Part shown: positions 30,178-39,635 of the stretch, one piece after another
Layout: every line of letters begins with the position of its first letter
Numbering within the stretch: the stretch's first letter is position 1
Source of the DNA: Paracamarosporium sp. OC-R06-R3
Lineage: Eukaryota; Ascomycota; Dothideomycetes; Pleosporales; Didymosphaeriaceae
Direction of reading: 5' to 3'
DNA length: 64,000 nt
Assembly: GCA_019828545.1 (NCBI GenBank)
Contig: JACVRA010000248.1
Span: forward strand, 124,001 to 188,000
The notes under the pieces: model-generated
What the model was told of the DNA's origin: nothing
What the model saw: only the letters and a program-made list of their open reading frames with translations
The model's database searches: none
Translations under genes and position numbers: made by a program

Positions 30178-31647
30178 CCGATGTTGTTGGCATGCTACCT
30201 CATTGTATAATACTTGGAAGAATTTCAAAAGAAGAATCGGCTAGTAGCTTTTTCGGCATAGTTCCGTGAGTTCTACGCAGATCTTCGATTTCTAAATGCA
30301 TAGCACCGATGTGGGTCGGACCGCCGTATTCAGTAGAGCACTGAACATGCTAGTTTCGGAGGCACCTAATATAACCCCAAGAAAAGCCGATGAAGCGATA
30401 CCCACTGCAAATATAGCTAACAACAAATGAGATTGTGCAGCCCGGATTGAGACATGATATAGCCTGAAGGTCTGGGTGGCCGTTGAGCTGTGAACTCGGC
30501 TACGCAGTGCAGAGTGGTGTGTTACGAATCTTCTGAAACACATGCCATTGTCAGGTTGCCAGCATGCACACATTTCAATATCGTTCAACTTCGGTTCCTC
30601 TAATGTGAATGTATCGGAAATACACCATCAGATCTGATCGCTGATCGCCAGTATCGCGATAGCGCAATCTACATTCGCGTACTAAGTGACGGCGCAGCAG
30701 ACGGCGCAGTTTTGAGAATACGGTAATAAGGTAGGGCTCGAGCTCAAATTCTGATGTGCCGAGAAACCGGATGAAGATTCTGACAAGATGCTAAACCGCA
30801 ATTCCAGGAACATAGCTCTGCGCTAAGTGGTTAGAAGCCCGCCGGATGTGAAACGGTGCGGAGGCGTTCCCATCGTTCTGCCCAAACGGCCTGCCCCCGC
30901 GTGCTGGTAGGTACGTGCGTGCTCCTCAATTACACCTAGCGGCACGGCGCCAGGTGCTCAGCCTGTCATCAGGTATTTAGTTCCAAGGTTTCCCTGGGTG
31001 CGGGTTATTAGATTGTCACGGTGTGATGTGTCTTAGACCTGCTTTACGGTCCTCACGTGACGTATCGGTCACTGTAGGAGTTGGTGTGCTCTTAACCGCG
31101 CTTATGGATATCTCTCTCAGACACGTCGGTGCGAATGACACTTAGACATGATCACCTGATCTGAAGAAGTGCCCCTTCGGTGCAGGCGACTATTATTGGA
31201 AGCTTAAGACATTGGCATGTCATGCAAATGAAAAGCGCGTGGTGTGTCGTTTCGACCACACCGCAACCCTGCCCCAGTGAGGAAAAGACAGCCAATCAAA
31301 AACTGACCCTCCAAGCGTCTCAAACCGGCTTCTGCTGATCTGCCGCCATGCATGGTTAGGGAACCAGTCGGAAGAGGGTTGTGGGACGGGCAAGCCATCG
31401 TGGAAAGTATGGCGCATGGCGCTGCTCGAGTCCGTGCATGATCCATGGACTGAGATAGATAAACACTAGGCCTTTGCCTGCCGTCTGTCGTCTCTCCTGT
31501 ATTCGGGTGCTGTACACTTATTAACTTCGCCGCATTCGTTTCGCCGCGCTCGTTTTGCCACCCTCCTTCATTTGATTTCGAGCACTCTGATTTAGTACAG
31601 AACTTCTCCATATTGAGATTACTGCAATTCTTTCGTACAGTACCAAT
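30178..31647. other. 1.5-kb intergenic region
   Basis: No credible gene is present. A 98-codon minus-strand frame at 30292-30588 has one hydrophobic stretch but no supporting feature. The last few hundred bases serve as promoter for the GPI protein gene. Confidence 0.5.
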
Positions 31648-32406
31648 ATGTCGCTCCGAATCATATCACTAGCTTTCATTACAAGTGCTCTTGCGTCTCC
31701 TTTCGACAAAGAAGCACGCGACGCTTGCAACCCATGCAACCCAAAAGGCGCAACTGGATTGAATCCGCCTAGTATCGGACCTGACCTGAAATCGTTATAT
31801 ACGGATGTACTCGCCTCAGTCAAAGACATCCACTTCGACACGCGCTCGGCAGATCTGGTCGAGGCTCGCGACGATGGGTTTTGCTGTGCGGAGACGCTCG
31901 ATTGCGTGAACGTGCAGAACTTGAATATCCCAATGTGCTACGACAAGTTCACGACGAACTTTGCCTTCCCGGATCGGTCATATGGCTCATTGACGACTGG
32001 CGATTACGCGCAGGGTGGTTCGAACGCAAATCTTCTTACGGGCCAGTATTCGAAGGATGGCAGCGAAGGAAACATCTACTCAGACGACCCTTCTGCAAAA
32101 CCCAATACGGCGACCTTGTCGATACCTCCTCAGTGGACTGAACCGGGTGTTGGCAGTGCAATTCCACCCACGGCGATTGTAGGGAGCGCCACGGCACCAG
32201 CGCAAACCGGACAGACAACTACGACGGCGTCAGAGCAGTCAACAGACCAGCCAACGGGATCTGCTACTTCTGCAAGTGCTCAGAACTCGGAAGCGGCATC
32301 TTCAACTCATACTCCAGGCGCTGCGGTTCATGGCACTTCAGCTGCGGGAACTTCTCTTGTTATTACAGTATTTGCAGCTCTGATGTACACATTGTACGCG
32401 GCATGA
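31648..32406 (+). CDS. GPI-anchored Cys-rich surface protein
   Basis: A single exon encodes 252 aa. A signal peptide (SLRIISLAFITSALAS) leads into a Cys-bearing region with ACNPCNPKG, FCCAETLDCVNVQ and IPMCYDKF. A Gly/Tyr/Ser-rich segment follows (YGSLTTGDYAQGGS, LLTGQYSKDGSEGNIYS). After residue 165 comes a Thr/Ser/Ala-rich stalk, and the chain ends in a hydrophobic GPI-attachment signal (TSLVITVFAALMYTLYAA). The cysteine spacing is not that of an eight-Cys CFEM domain. A cell-wall or plasma-membrane surface role is inferred. It converges on CutC, 167 bp away. Confidence 0.85.
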   Translation: MSLRIISLAFITSALASPFDKEARDACNPCNPKGATGLNPPSIGPDLKSLYTDVLASVKDIHFDTRSADLVEARDDGFCCAETLDCVNVQNLNIPMCYDKFTTNFAFPDRSYGSLTTGDYAQGGSNANLLTGQYSKDGSEGNIYSDDPSAKPNTATLSIPPQWTEPGVGSAIPPTAIVGSATAPAQTGQTTTTASEQSTDQPTGSATSASAQNSEAASSTHTPGAAVHGTSAAGTSLVITVFAALMYTLYAA

Positions 32407-32573
32407 AAGGATATATACTGAAGACGCATGTTGAAAAATACGAACCCCTTCATGAAGAGGACGATACCCGTAATTGTTCATAATGTTTATTTTGATTTGT
32501 AAATATGCAACGCGATGTACATAGACGATATGAAAGTCAAATGTTACGTTGTCGTAATAAACGACTTGCTTTA

Positions 32574-33239
32574 TCAGTTACTACTGAGTATGCTCTGGAG
32601 GGTTGAGACTTCATCCCTGTCGACGGTTTCGCCGGGCTGAGTGATGGCTGCAGAGTGATACCAGGGAACATTCGTTTGATTCCGAAGCGCTGCAACGTTG
32701 GTCGATCGAACGCCTCCGCCGAGGATGAACGTGATGCGGTTACCGAAGACTTGCTGCAGCTGCGCGACGTGGCCGGCCCCAGACACTGCATCGGCCTGGC
32801 CCCCACTTGTCAAGATCGAGGAGAAGCCGCAACGGAGCAAGCTTTCGACCGCTTCTGTTTGATCTGGCACAGAATCGAAGGCTCGGTGAAATGTACACGG
32901 AAGTGGTGCTGCCATTTCCACAAGTTCGCGGTTGCGAGCCTCGTCGACACGGTTGTCCACATCCAGAATGCCGAATACGAATCCACTCGCTGCTGGCTTA
33001 AAGTTCAGTATGTCGAGTTTCATCTGGTAGAATTGTAGCATCGTGTAGACAAAGTCTCCAGGCCTTGGCCGGATCATGACATTGATGGGTTTCGTTGTTG
33101 CCTTACGGATCTCGGTCACAGCGTCAACGGAAGGAGTGATACCACCAGCGGCATAATCAGCGCAAAGCTCGATACGGTCGGCGCCTGAATTCGCCGCTAT
33201 TATCGCGGAGGAAGCGTTGAAGCAGGCGATCTCAAGCAT
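32574..33239 (-). CDS. CutC copper homeostasis family protein
   Basis: CutC proteins are TIM-barrels linked to copper tolerance; the chemical activity is unsettled. The intronless frame gives 221 aa from ATG at 33239, slightly shorter than the usual 230-250. Family signatures are all present: LEIACFN, ANSGADRIELCADYAAGGITPS, INVMIRPRPGDFVYT, GFVFGILDVDNRVD, CTFHRAFD, ILTSGG and FILGGGVRSTN. It lies tail-to-head behind the formamidase-like gene on the same strand. Confidence 0.93.
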   Translation of the reverse strand: MLEIACFNASSAIIAANSGADRIELCADYAAGGITPSVDAVTEIRKATTKPINVMIRPRPGDFVYTMLQFYQMKLDILNFKPAASGFVFGILDVDNRVDEARNRELVEMAAPLPCTFHRAFDSVPDQTEAVESLLRCGFSSILTSGGQADAVSGAGHVAQLQQVFGNRITFILGGGVRSTNVAALRNQTNVPWYHSAAITQPGETVDRDEVSTLQSILSSN

Positions 33240-33639
33240 CTTCGATGGTGTGTGAACGAGAAGGGGAGTTCCGGAAGAATGAGATGAAGCTTAACGAGAG
33301 TCTCTTTTTAGTTAGCGTGCTCTCGATTGGAAGGCATCCGTGGACACTCATTGTTCAAGTATTTGAACAATGTGCATCTTTTGGATATGAAAAATTAATG
33401 CGAGTATTTATTGTACTTATTATTCAGCTAGTGCACTCCCATATAAGTGATTCTCGTCACGTGATCTGTCATCGATACCCAATGGTCAAAAACATTCGCA
33501 GCTCGACTCGAGACGATTGCTTTAGATAGCAGCACGATATCTATAACATAGAAGACCTAAACTAATGGCTTTGACATCATCGATTTCTACTACCACCCGC
33601 CAGATGAGACAAGCTCTATCACACACAAAACAACACCAT
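33240..33639. other. intergenic region between CutC and hydrolase
   Basis: About 400 bp, AT-rich in part, acts as CutC promoter and 3' UTR of the upstream gene. A short inverted motif TTCAAGTATTTGAA is at 33354-33367. Confidence 0.5.
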
Positions 33640-34722
33640 TTACACTTCCATCTCGACTCTTTCCCCATCTCTCAACAGCCCCAAGGCATCCCTCACACTC
33701 TCCCAAATAGCCACTCCCTCCTCCCAAGGCACCGCATGCGCCCCCTTACACCTCATCCCCCGAACAACCCTCACCCCCCTTACCATCTCCAATTTCGCCA
33801 CCATCCTCTCCACCTGGTTAATAGGCACCAACTGATCCTCCCCAGACTGGTCCAAAAGAAACATCCCCGGAGCCCTTCCACTCTCGACGCGCTCCGCCAC
33901 AGTCTCCGCATCGAACCCTTCCGGACTAACTTTTCCCCAAACACTTTCATCATCACCATACGCCTGCATAAGAATACTCTTATACTCCTCGCTCAAATGC
34001 TCATGTGTATCTCCCAGGCCATATACCAAACCAGGTAAATCGTAAAGACCATTCAACCCCACGACAGCAGCCGGGCGTGGTATAGCCGGGAGCTCGTGCA
34101 AACCGAAATACGCCGGGTCCTGCAGCGCGACTTGCAGTGCGAGACACGCGCCCGCACTATGACCCGTTAAAATGAAAGACTCATCTGACAAGCCGAGCGA
34201 GCGTAATAGTTTGAAGCCGCATAACACGTCGCGGATGTGTTGCGGGTGGCATGCTTCACGCGCGGGGTCGGCGTGCGAGTCGCGGATGGGATCGTACGGT
34301 TTTGTGGGAAGCCAGGATGGGACGTAGGGGAAGGGGGAGATGGTATAGTTGAGAGATGCTATGCCGAGGATTGGGGGGATGGTAGTTGAGTCTGGGTTTG
34401 GGTGGGAGAATGTGTGCGCTGCTGCTGCGGAGATGGAGGCCGCGGTTAGGTCCGGGTCTCGCCAGGCGCCGCCGTGGATGTGGACTTGCCAGCGTGGAAA
34501 AGCGGCGTTTTGGTGGCTGAGGTTGGGTAACGATGTTACGGGTGTGCCGATGAGGTCGCGTGTTGAGGGTGTGTGAGCGAGGTAGATGTTTAGCGTTTGG
34601 AGGCGGTTTGCGTTTGGGATGTAAGGAATGTTTTGGGCGGCGATGGCCTCCACTGGTCCTGGGAGGTGTGGGCCGGAGAGTTCGATTAGTTGCCATGTTG
34701 GTTTGACTTGGACGTCTGCCAT
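33640..34722 (-). CDS. kynurenine formamidase-like alpha/beta hydrolase
   Basis: The best assignment is N-formylkynurenine formamidase (Bna7-like), the second step of tryptophan breakdown to NAD; other esterases of the fold are possible. The first true ATG is at 34722, giving 360 aa with no intron. Motifs are the oxyanion HGGAWRDP, the nucleophile elbow GHSAGACLALQ, an acid in SGEDQLVP and the base in KGAHAVPWE. The length is above that of yeast Bna7 (about 260 aa), explained by loops rich in Pro and Ser (for example FPYVPSWLPTKPYDP). A nearby permease of the DAL5/TNA1 class is consistent with NAD-precursor metabolism. Confidence 0.8.
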   Translation of the reverse strand: MADVQVKPTWQLIELSGPHLPGPVEAIAAQNIPYIPNANRLQTLNIYLAHTPSTRDLIGTPVTSLPNLSHQNAAFPRWQVHIHGGAWRDPDLTAASISAAAAHTFSHPNPDSTTIPPILGIASLNYTISPFPYVPSWLPTKPYDPIRDSHADPAREACHPQHIRDVLCGFKLLRSLGLSDESFILTGHSAGACLALQVALQDPAYFGLHELPAIPRPAAVVGLNGLYDLPGLVYGLGDTHEHLSEEYKSILMQAYGDDESVWGKVSPEGFDAETVAERVESGRAPGMFLLDQSGEDQLVPINQVERMVAKLEMVRGVRVVRGMRCKGAHAVPWEEGVAIWESVRDALGLLRDGERVEMEV

Positions 34723-34846
34723 AGTCACATGAGTATCGTGGCGTAGCTGAAAAATGGGTTAGACCATCAGTATCTAAGATTCAGGTCAACGAGTATGATT
34801 TTATTTGTTTTCTCAATCGATCTTTATAGCATCTATGAACTATTAG

Positions 34847-34858
34847 TTCGGCGCCGAA
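34847..34858. promoter_or_regulatory. perfect palindrome TTCGGCGCCGAA
   Basis: It lies 125 bp upstream of the hydrolase ATG and contains CGG-N2-CCG, the inverted half-site pair of Zn2Cys6 activators, though with unusually tight spacing. Binding is conjecture. Confidence 0.3.
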
Positions 34859-35193
34859 TTCATTCATCATAGGCTAAGGAAGTGTACTTGACAGTCTAGT
34901 AGGATCCGATACTATCTGCACTCGGTATAGTCTACATTAGCTAAGTCGATTCAGAAGCCACACTATGTCATGTCAGCAGTGTATGTATTATTATTGGCTT
35001 TGTTGGTAACTACAAAGTGGAGCCATGGGTCGGACGCGGCGGCCGCCCGGGCTTAAGTCTACTGAAGCATCTCCGGAAGCGGAGATCCTGACCCTACCCG
35101 ACATTCAGCATTAACTCCTCCCATCTTCTACACTAGTTTTCAAGCATCGATCAGAATGAGAATTAGCATCTCGATCGATAGAAAATCATGAGA

Positions 35194-35221
35194 TTTATCA
35201 ATTGTAGCGACAATTGATAAA
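35194..35221 (-). terminator. 12-bp perfect hairpin in transporter 3' flank
   Basis: Arms TTTATCAATTGT (35194-35205) and ACAATTGATAAA (35210-35221) enclose a 4-nt loop, 68 bp beyond the transporter stop. It could form a stable RNA hairpin in the 3' UTR. Fungal termination does not need hairpins, so a terminator role is only a suggestion. Confidence 0.3.
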
Positions 35222-35288
35222 CACTCTCATCGATATCCATCGCACATATTCTCTAATTAGGCATAGCCCTCCACACTACTTCGCGTCT

Positions 35289-37235
35289 TTACAGTGTGTA
35301 TACAAACTCGGGATTCTCCTTATCCGTCAAATCCAGCCACTCCTGGTTCTCCAACTTCTCGTACCCTTCCGCATTCCGTACCTTCTCTTTCTTCTTGTTT
35401 TGCCAGACGCAGTAGCAGTGGATGAAGGCCATGATGACCAGGCAGAGCGCATAGCACACGATGATTGTAATTTCAGCGGGGATGTAGCGGGGAGCATCTT
35501 TTGCGCGAAAGGTTTGCGGGCCTAACGACGGATTAGTTTCGTCCGGTGCCCCAGGTTGTGCAGGGAGCGGATAAGGAAGAAATTTGTCCTACCAATGATA
35601 TTTCCGGTGCAGTACCCGATGAGGAACATTGCGGCCACGGTGGTTTTCTTCGTGTAGCCTGCGACGTTGCTTGATATGAGGCTGAGGATGGCGACGAATG
35701 GCGTGGGACTGGCCTGCGTAAGGTAGTAACCTGCGAGGCGGCCGCTGTTGCTGGAGAGAGGCAGCGCAACGATCAGGATCATGCCTAGGAGTGCAAGACA
35801 CATTCCACTCATGGAAACAAGGATGCGGTAGCCCAACCTAAGCATCGTCAATCCTGCAATATGCGCGCAGAAGAGAAGTATACGTACTTGTCACCTGCCC
35901 ATCCGCAGACGATCAATGCGACGATTTCGACCGCACCACCAGGCGTACCGTAGAGTAAAGACTCTTCAGGCGTATATCCAAAGCCCACAATGAGTTGGGA
36001 GAAGAAGTTCGATATTCCGCCATTCGGAATGTCTGCCACCAGCGCATAGAAGAAAAAGGCCCAAGCTAGCGGATCAAGCAATGCCTCCTTCAACTGATAG
36101 AACTTGAAGTGTTTATTACCTACTCCTTGACCGTTGACTCTGATGCGTTCAATGGCGAGGATTTGGTCTTCTTTGCTAAGCCATCGACAGTTGAGCTGAT
36201 TATCTGGAACAACCCACAAAAAGATGATACCGATGGCTGTAGTTAGGAGTCCAGTCACGAGAAAGACAATTTTCCAAGGTTCCATGATAGTTCCATGCTT
36301 GCGGGCACCAACGGCAATACCGTAGGCGACAACGCCGCCGAAGATCTTGATTGATCAGTGAAGATCCGATAACAGTTGGATTTGATGCATACCTGAGCGA
36401 ACCCGTTGAAGCTAAACCAAATACCAGTCCGAAGTCCTTGCTCTTTCTTCGTATACCATTGGGAAGTAAACAAGGCGAAACCAGGGGTGACTGCAGCTTC
36501 GAACACGCCCAAGAAGAAGCGAATCGCAATAGCGCCAGCATAATTTTCCACGGCTGCGAAACACGACAATACGAGTCCCCACATGATGATGTTGAAGGCG
36601 GCTGCATCTGATCAGCCTAGGTGCTCCGAAATACATCATTAGCACGAAACACCTACAGTACTTCCCCAGCGGCAGTCGTTGCAGCAACCGACTCGTCGGG
36701 TACTCCCACGCCAGATAGCCGAAGTAGAACAAGCTGCCAAGCCATGAATACTCCGGCCCAGAAATCCCGATACCGCTCTTGAGCTTGTCATCTGAAGGTG
36801 GGAGTTTGAGACCCATGATAGACGCATAACTAAGCGTCGTCTTGTCCAGGTAGTTCAATCCATACACGATACATAAAATCTAAACTTCCTATTAGCTGCC
36901 ATTATCAAATCAAAGCTCAGAACAGAAAAGGTAAAGTAACCAGGATGCTCGCTACGTTCAAGGGTACTGGTGGTTGAATGCACAAGGGAGCAATGCCATC
37001 CACTCACCGGCATGAGGTGCATATCAATCTTCCTCAACAATCTCTTATTCGTCTCCTCGCTCAACTCCAACGTCTGCCCCTCATACCCCTCAAATGCCTT
37101 CATCGCCGCATCCGCATCGTGCGAATGCTTCAGGATCTTATCGTCAATGTGCTGTACCATCTCGGGCGGCGGAGCATCGACCGCCGACTCTTTCTCCTCA
37201 TACGGAGGACTCGTTACTTCCTTGTCCGAAGCCAT
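35289..37235 (-). CDS. MFS anion:cation symporter, DAL5/TNA1-like
   Basis: Six exons, 37235-37008, 36879-36657, 36601-36393, 36345-35888, 35837-35593 and 35521-35289, sum to 531 aa with consistent phases. A cytosolic N-terminal 75 residues precedes about twelve transmembrane helices. Family marks are YGLNYLDKTTLSYASIMGL in helix 1, WLGSLFYFGYLAWEYPTSRLL, the VENYAGAIAIRFFLGVFEA region with FALFTSQWYTKKEQGLRTGIW after it, and PGGAVEIVALIVCGWAGDK. The ACS family carries allantoate, nicotinate, pantothenate and similar anions; the substrate cannot be read from sequence. Next to a kynurenine-formamidase-like gene, nicotinate is a reasonable guess (inference). The first intron is 128 nt, longer than the rest. 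Confidence 0.92.
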
Positions 37236-38267
37236 GTTCGCTGTCGATGTACCTGCGGCAAACGTCCTGCGGCGTGACGATTGCGTGCGAGGACCAAGAG
37301 GTAAAGATGGAAGGTATGTGAGAGAGGTTGCAGCGCTGCAGATGACATCAACGCGAGCCGTACATCACCCCTCACTCGGATGTTCTAAAAGCGGTTGCTG
37401 GTGGCGCGTCCTACTGCCGTAGTAGGCAGATAACGTCGTACAGGGTCTTCTAAGTGGAGTTGCGGTATCTTTATTCGTCCAATGCGATTCGTCGCCTCCC
37501 ATCTCAAATATCTTGCAGCGATAAGCCAACCTACCCTTGCTCCCCTCCCTGATAATGACAAGACATATGCACATTGAGGTGATAACGCAGCCGCGGACAG
37601 GCAGTGTAACGTTCGGCGCAATTCTGCTGCCGATCAGCGGATAGGGTTGCAGAGCGGAGGCGACGATCGCATGGGGGATGCTATGCTGGAAGAGGAAGGC
37701 GTCATGGAAAACTGCATCGCTGAAGCAGTAAACCGGTCCGAATGAATTGACGACTGCCGACGAATATCTAGAGTTAGTCTTGTTGCTAACGTCAGAAACA
37801 TCAGCACTGCAGGATTATGAGAGGTCCTTAAAGGCATGGTGTTTGCGTCTTCCTATGACGCGCGCGGGCTGGCTAGGTTAGCGCATGTATTAAAATTAAG
37901 CTTAAAGAATGCTTCGCCAACGTTGATTAAACTGCTGATATATTATACCGTTGCTATAATATCTGTAACAGGGGGCCACATGAACGCGACGTCCATTCTG
38001 ATGTGCATATCCGTCTCCAATAGCATACAATGTGTAAAAGAATCACATATAGGCTCCATAAACTCCGAAGCCCACTACGGGCTGTCCGATTCCGATAAAA
38101 GAAAAGCCAGACTAATGGCATGCATGTGAATCATAACGCCGCCCAGATGCCCGTGATAATGCCATCAGAAGTCCACGCCGAACTTTTCGTACTAAAAACA
38201 CAGTCGTGAATCCATGAAATTGGTTGTCGTAGAGCAAAGAAAAGAGCGCAGGAGAATGTGACGCATC
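37236..38267. other. intergenic region upstream of transporter
   Basis: About 1 kb holds the transporter promoter and the 3' UTR of the Gti1/Pac2 gene. A 97-codon plus-strand frame from 37836 has no coding character. The motif AATTAAGCTTAAAG near 37893 is a partial palindrome. Confidence 0.5.
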
Positions 38268-39635
38268 TTACGTCCGCACAAACATGTTCCTGTTGAGCTT
38301 GTCGAGTGCGCGCGAATCTGTTGCGGTGCTCATGCTCGCTAGGCGGTCAGGAGGAAGTTCCCTGATTGCGGGCTGAGATCCGTTGGGACTGCGACTGCCA
38401 GAACGACTGTTGCTCTGGTTCTCCGTACTTTGCTCATGGTTATTGAGAATAGACCCAATCTTGGGGATTGTTCGCGCTGGAGATGGCTCATTTGCGACAC
38501 CGTTCGACTCAGGAGGCATCAATGATCCTTGAGGCTGGGGATCAGAGGGCTGCGGGGTCGGAGGTTTGTGAGCCGATGTGGGAGTGGTGCTGTTGATTGC
38601 CGGCAGCTGCGGTCCTTGTTCGGGAATAGATGCAGCGGGGGGTGCAGGCGGAACATGGCCATTGGGCTGAGTATGCCTTTGAATCAACTCGGGTCTCTGC
38701 AGAGCATGTGGTGGAGGTTGCTGGATGTACGGCGGTGGATGACCGGGGTGAGGTGCCATCGCAACATGACCGGGTGGAGGGTGAGGAATAGCGGGGTTGG
38801 CAATCTGAGGCGGAGGTCGGTCGAAGACGTGACCTTGTTGCGGATGATAGCCTGGTGCAGCATAGATGACGGGTGCATACGGGAAGTACGGGTAGTGAGG
38901 CTGGCCGTAGTAAGCATGCTGGTATGGCGGCGTGCCATTAGGAGGGGTTGGCGGGTGGTAGACGGGTACGTATACGGGTTGTTGTGGGGGGCCAGGTCGT
39001 GAATAAGGCGATGTCGGCATCTGGTGGGGATGCGGCGACTGCGCATATGGTGAGCCGGGCAAGGGACCGCGGGTCACGGCTGCGACAGGCTGAGTCTCGT
39101 TGACGGTGGATTCGGGATACATGTTTTTAGGGGGGCGGATGTGCCGTAAGGAGCTGTCGGTTGACGGCTGCTGAAGAGGTATCGAGTTTGAGCGCGAGAA
39201 GTAGCTTATGAGGTGCAGGTGCTGTCCGCTGGAGGTGGTGATGCTGAAGGACTGCTTCATGAGACCGTCTGGTTTGTACCGATAACCGTCCGGACCCTCA
39301 CCTTCAGAATCTCCCGTCGCTGATCCGTCTGGTGACTTTCCGCTTGCTCGCTTCGGCGCCGGCTGGTTCAAGTTGCTGCCACCTCGTTTGCCCTCCATCT
39401 CCCGGTAGGTCAAGAAGCTGCCCGACACCCTACTCGCACTCCATGATTTGCCGTCGGTCCACCGGCGCATACCTGCTTCCCTCTCATCCCAGACAAACAC
39501 TGAACCCGACTTGATCTGCTGGCGCTCCTTCTCGGATAGGCGTCGCTGCACGCGAGGTAGCAGACCAATGCGACAGGCCTCGAAGAGCAAGATGGCATCG
39601 TTGGGGGTGCGAACGTGGCCGTGATATGTTTCCAT
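38268..39635 (-). CDS. RYP1: Gti1/Pac2 family regulator, WOR1/RYP1/SGE1 type
   Basis: Orthologues are master transcription factors: white-opaque switching (Wor1), yeast-phase growth in Histoplasma (Ryp1), and conidiation and effector expression in plant pathogens (Sge1). The ATG at 39635 starts METYHGHVRTPNDAILLFEA, giving 455 aa without introns. The conserved WOPR region has a first part (VQRRLSEKERQQIKSGSVF to RRWTDGKSWSASRVSGSFL) and a second part (DGLMKQSFSI to LHLISYFSRSN) separated by a Gly/Ser-rich linker. The remaining 290 residues are Pro, Gln, His and Tyr-rich, as in activation domains of this family. The N-terminal signature fits Wor1/Ryp1 rather than the Pac2 paralogue (TYNGHI type). 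Upstream lie about 4.7 kb with no gene. Confidence 0.93.
   Translation of the reverse strand: METYHGHVRTPNDAILLFEACRIGLLPRVQRRLSEKERQQIKSGSVFVWDEREAGMRRWTDGKSWSASRVSGSFLTYREMEGKRGGSNLNQPAPKRASGKSPDGSATGDSEGEGPDGYRYKPDGLMKQSFSITTSSGQHLHLISYFSRSNSIPLQQPSTDSSLRHIRPPKNMYPESTVNETQPVAAVTRGPLPGSPYAQSPHPHQMPTSPYSRPGPPQQPVYVPVYHPPTPPNGTPPYQHAYYGQPHYPYFPYAPVIYAAPGYHPQQGHVFDRPPPQIANPAIPHPPPGHVAMAPHPGHPPPYIQQPPPHALQRPELIQRHTQPNGHVPPAPPAASIPEQGPQLPAINSTTPTSAHKPPTPQPSDPQPQGSLMPPESNGVANEPSPARTIPKIGSILNNHEQSTENQSNSRSGSRSPNGSQPAIRELPPDRLASMSTATDSRALDKLNRNMFVRT

Larger units (their letters stand above)
34723..35288. other. intergenic region between hydrolase and transporter
   Basis: This 566-bp stretch contains the hydrolase promoter and the transporter 3' UTR; no gene is seen. 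Confidence 0.5.

Noticed and set aside
30292..30588. 98-codon minus-strand frame with a hydrophobic segment
   Set aside because: Short, no family and no upstream features; chance is sufficient.
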